Of a stretch of DNA of 64,000 nt, positions 60,599-64,000 are shown piece after piece. The position numbers were made by a program, and so were the translations under genes. The notes beneath the pieces were generated by a model that worked only from the letters and a program-made list of their open reading frames with translations, made no database searches and had not been told where the DNA came from. Positions within the stretch are counted from its first letter, which is position 1; each line of letters opens with the position of its first letter. The stretch comes from Oscheius onirici (lineage: Eukaryota; Nematoda; Chromadorea; Rhabditida; Rhabditidae): the NCBI GenBank assembly GCA_932521025.1, contig OW051470.1, positions 3,086,501-3,150,500 on the forward strand, read 5' to 3'.

Positions 60599-62343
60599 TG
60601 ATGGCGCCTACAATTGACGTTCACCTGAAACTGAAGGAAGACACCACTGCTCGCTACATTGTGAATCATTCACATGACGGGATTAACCAGACAGGTTGAT
60701 GTATGACGGAAAGATTTAGAAGAGGCTTGGAAACATTTGAATTCGATGAAGTCAGTGGACTCTATTCACAAGTCGACGGCGAGCAGTGTCAATGAGAAGC
60801 ACCGATTGTGAAAGAGTCTGGAAGCAGGACGAGTCACGATGATGTTTCCGGAAACCCGGAACCGGATGGAATCATCTCGTGTAAGGTTAGAATAATATTT
60901 GATTATTTTTTGATATCCAGTTTTCAGAACAGCTGTCCGGAAAATACTGTTGTACGAAGTGTCCTGAAGCCTTTCCGTGGATGTACCTGGCCTTCATTCA
61001 TTCATCTACAACACATGCGGTCGATGCACCAGTGAGGTGAAAGATGGCAGCGAAAAGAATCGCCAATTTCACGATCTCGACGGGCACTATTCCTACCTGG
61101 ACAAGATAGGTATTGACAGTCAAGAGCATCGCTAGTCGTAGCAGCCCCACAACTGCTACCGATAATCTACTTCACGAGTGACAACTACAGCCGAAGTTAT
61201 ACCTGAGGATTCTGCATAACTGAGCACTGAGCAAACGCGGCAAAACTAGAAGTCTCCACATAAGATGGAACATTCTACGATGTTAGACTAGTCTCTGAAT
61301 TTTCATGATAGCCGGTTTGCAGAACAGTAGTCCCGCAATTGAATCTTGGGAGAAGTGTCGCTGACGCAATCCCCTCAATATGCTGTTAGATCAGATGGAA
61401 AAGAGCCAGACGACGAGAACTTGGTCAATTTGGAAAACTAGGACTTGTCGATAACTGAATTGAAGTGAAGCTGAAAGAAGAAGCTGAGAAATGTCAAAAG
61501 ACGCCGTGAAGAATGGCGATACTGAGTATTAGGCTCTGGACAAGCTGACGAACTGGGTATCTGAGTTACAAGCCGGAGCTACAAGGGAAGATTCTCTTCG
61601 TATGAACTCGTGTTGATTTCGGCCCAAAATGAAAACGGAATAACTGTGAAAGGTTAGACGATCCTTTGTATTTTCGTCATATTTAGTTTACAGAAGAGCT
61701 ATCGGCCAATGGAGGAAACTCGTGTGAGAAGTGCCATGGACAAAATTGTCGATCTGATGGCCGTATGAAGAGCGAGGACTGGACAGAGATGCTTCGGAGA
61801 AGAGAAGTCGACCAATTGTGAGGACCAGGATGTGCTGCAGAAATGGAGTAAAAACGAGAGGAAACGACATTGAGAATATTGAGAGGTTCGAATGGAACCG
61901 GCCCTGTTGTGGTATCGAAACTTAAGCTGAAGCTCCACAAGAACACCTGTTGAATATACGAAAGACTACATTCCGGAACAAACTGAGTGCGGAATCAATC
62001 TACAAGGTTAGACTAGTCTTTCTGTTATTCTTGATATCCAGCTTTCAGAACAGCAATGGAGTCTTGTAACAAATGTTGTTAAGGCTAGAAGAACTGCTAC
62101 TGTAGCAACTGGGACTACTGAATCAGATGGCTGCCCTTCACGTGCCCCAAGTTGATCCTGAATACCTTCGATTTAACAGCTATCCAACTGAGAAAGGACT
62201 TTTCGGGCCGATGGCGACTGTCCAATGGAACTGTTGATACAGAACAGATTTGCGGCTATACTCTTTTCGGCAAGGATCTGAGCAAACCCGAGCTATCTGT
62301 ATCTACTGCTGAAAGTCGATCAAGTTCAGCCATCTGGGCATGA
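60599..62343 (+). pseudogene. Decayed tandem-repeat gene region
   Basis: At least four copies of an intron-plus-exon unit lie in tandem. Each contains gttaga, then an AT-rich stretch, then a tatccag or tttcag-like acceptor and cagaac/agagc, at about 60885, 61277, 61653 and 62009, so spacings are roughly 390, 375 and 355 bp. The exon starts in three copies give Cys-rich peptides (YCCTKCPEAF, SCEKCHGQ and SCNKCC). Copy one continues to a C2H2-zinc-finger-like pattern with His residues. Frequent stop codons and changed acceptors break the frame. It looks like a repeated-domain gene that has decayed. What it encoded is not known. Confidence 0.45.
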
Positions 62344-63001
62344 CAATCGATCTGTCTGTGCTCTCCTCGAGAGGAGCATAACTGTCCCTGCCGAAAAGGA
62401 GCCGTGGAATTACTGAAAATTGTCATTGGGATACATGGTCATGCCCGATTTTTCCACGATATTAACACGTCGAAACATGTCATAGATGATCCAGTTCAAC
62501 ACGTCGAGACACGTCGGGGAGTATCCGTTACAAGATTGGTCTTTGAAGTGGATGAGCAAGTGACTTTCAAAGAGCAGAATCTTGTTCCTGCGAGGTCTTT
62601 CGGGATGCACTGCTGGAGAAGAAGAAGAAGAACGCAACCTTTCGTGATTCTGATTTTTTTAAGCTGCGGGCGGAAAAGCCCTGTATGCTGTACTCAACTG
62701 TTCGTAGCATCCTTAGTTTCGAATGACAGTGACTACTTTGAATTGTATCCAAACGGAATTTCTATTATGTCTCTTACCTTGTGGCTATTGCGTATTGTGA
62801 CCGCGAATGAAGACAGCCCATGGATCATATGCAAAGAGCTGACTCCCTTGTTTGTCCTCATTCGACATTCGCTTTTGCACAAATACCAATATGGAGTCTT
62901 TGAAGAAACATTTGATCGTATGACCGAAGCCAAAAGTTCCTTGTGTCATCATGTCAAGTTGACAACTTACCTAAACTTGAAAATTGTGCACGCAAAAATA
63001 C
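62344..63001. other. Region without a supported gene
   Basis: A frame of over 200 codons runs from about 62404 to 63045 on the plus strand. It has no ATG at its start, runs into the palindromic element and shows no recognisable fold; part of it is Leu/Val-rich. I do not accept it as a gene. Confidence 0.35.
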
Positions 63002-63003
63002 TA

Positions 63004-63219
63004 TGGTCTGTTCAAAAAAGAAGAGGGATTACCGTAAGATTTTAGCTCTTCCCTTCGAGACCCACATAGTACACAAACATTGGATACTCAGCCAACAAAT
63101 TCCAACTTTCGCTGCGAATCTTTCGAATTTGTTGGCTTAGTATCCATTTCTGCCTGTTAAGTGGGTCTCGAAGGGAAGAGCTAAAATCTTACGGTAATCC
63201 CTCCTTTTTGAACAGACCA
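63004..63219. mobile_element. Palindromic MITE, TA-flanked
   Basis: The 60-bp left arm (tggtctgttcaaaaaagaag... to gacccac) is repeated as its reverse complement at the right. A second inverted pair, ggatactcagccaacaaatt and aatttgttggcttagtatcc, lies inside, so the whole forms one long hairpin. TA borders both ends. Related to the elements at 5063 and 6684. Confidence 0.88.
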
Positions 63220-63449
63220 TAGAAAAGTTTTGCGAGGTATTCGTTCGACCAATATCTGTTTCTTCAATCAACCAATTGCTTACCGTGGCGTTTTGGAGCT
63301 ACTGATTGCTTCAGTTTCGAGCGTCTTAGGTAACCAGTGCAAATTCACTGACTTACTGCTTACGTAGTTTTCATCCCGATGCATCACTGAATAAACCTTT
63401 TCAGAAGAAACACTACACTAGATCAAAACTCAAATTCATTCAATATTGT

Positions 63450-63966
63450 TCAATTACAGAAACGTTCGAATTGATGGACGAACTCAGATGCCGTCTCAGT
63501 GCTTGCAAACTTGGCGGAAAACTTCTCCAGAGCGCTAGTTTCTTCGCTGAAATCCATGCACATCCAGACTGCTGCTTTGTCATTCTTCTGCATCTTGTTG
63601 ATGGTCATCTTTTGCGTGAGACGGAAGTTGCAAGTCAGTTTATGGGTCTAGGTTTCGAACAATAGAGCAATTACTGTGTATGAAAGATACCTGCTCACGT
63701 CGCATAACACATCTAGCTTTGCCTGTTGCCTCGTCCAATAGGATTTTGATCAATCCTGTTCCACGTTCTTTCCACTCCTTGATCTCGCTATAACGGAAGA
63801 GCTTGCAACGCTCAGTGAAGACGACTTTTTCATTCTCTTCTCCCGTTACGACCTCGACCAGATCCGGCAGTGGGCACACTGGAGTAAACTCAACAGTCGG
63901 CTCATAATCTTCAGCAGATTCTTCCTCATTTACTTCGTCTGCATTGTCCGAAACGTTGGTGCCAAA
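63450..63966 (-). CDS. Ran-binding domain protein, C-terminal part (partial)
   Basis: The window ends inside this minus-strand gene. The exon from 63966 reads GTNVSDNADEVNEEESAEDY, then LPDLVEVVTGEENEKVVFTE, RCKLFRYSEIKEWKERGTG and KILLDEATGKARCVMRREQ. After an intron come THKLTCNFRLTQKMT, KAAVWMCMDFSEE and EKFSAKFAST. This is a RanBD: E+VFxERxKLxR, EWKERGxG, RxxMRRxQ and the following LxCN..L are the family pattern. The domain binds Ran-GTP. The acidic stretch before the domain would suit RANBP1-like or RANBP2-like proteins; the rest lies outside. The stop at 63450-63452 assumes the last exon has no further intron. Confidence 0.88.
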
Positions 63967-64000
63967 CTGAAATTAAAAATGTTCGTAGTATTAGGTCGCC

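Noticed and set aside
62404-63045. Open frame of 213 codons
   Set aside because: It has no ATG at its start, no recognisable fold, and runs into a palindromic MITE.

Overview
This is a eukaryotic nuclear window, almost certainly from a nematode. The coding exons are short and cut by very small GT-AG introns (often 34-60 nt). Splice-acceptor-like signals sit a few bases before many start codons, as expected for spliced-leader trans-splicing. One gene is a seven-transmembrane chemoreceptor of the nematode Sre type, and another is a TTBK/CK1-like kinase of a kind expanded in nematodes. I reconstructed genes by splicing exons by eye; coordinates are start codon to stop codon and include introns.

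Layout. 1-8 kb: tail of an acyl-CoA-binding protein (+), an unrecognised gene (+), a repeat-bearing gap, AKTIP/FTS (-), SEPSECS (+). 8-18.6 kb: SKI2 RNA helicase (+), one of whose introns holds a TTBK/CK1-like kinase (-) and a small unknown gene (+); a divergent DEAD-box helicase (+); CDK5RAP1/MiaB (-). 18.6-26 kb: repeats, a NONO/DBHS RNA-binding gene (+), a hAT-like MITE, DPY-30 (-), repeats. 26-37.3 kb: a dense minus-strand block of TAF9, essential myosin light chain, HUS1, a RAD51 paralog, RAB33-like GTPase (with CACYBP inside its intron), TAF11 (with a plus-strand gene inside its intron) and YJU2. 37-41 kb: repeats, then a small BrkDBD-like DNA-binding gene (-). 41-50 kb: unrecognised exons, a foldback element and a HECW-type HECT ubiquitin ligase (+). 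50-57 kb: Sre-type receptor (+), a LINE remnant, a thioredoxin-fold gene and an unknown acidic gene (both -, 20 nt apart). 57.7-64 kb: a divergent PP1-like phosphatase (+), a decayed tandem-repeat region, a palindromic MITE and the end of a Ran-binding-domain gene (-).

The genes are mostly housekeeping: transcription initiation (TAF9, TAF11), histone methylation (DPY-30), splicing (YJU2), RNA decay (SKI2), tRNA modification and selenocysteine synthesis (CDK5RAP1, SEPSECS), DNA damage response (HUS1, RAD51 paralog), membrane traffic (RAB33, AKTIP) and ubiquitin signalling (HECW, CACYBP).

Two themes stand out. First, genes lie inside introns of other genes at three places (SKI2, RAB33, TAF11). 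Second, about eleven foldback or palindromic elements sit in introns and intergenic gaps, including a family bounded by TA dinucleotides and one element with a perfect 8-bp target duplication.
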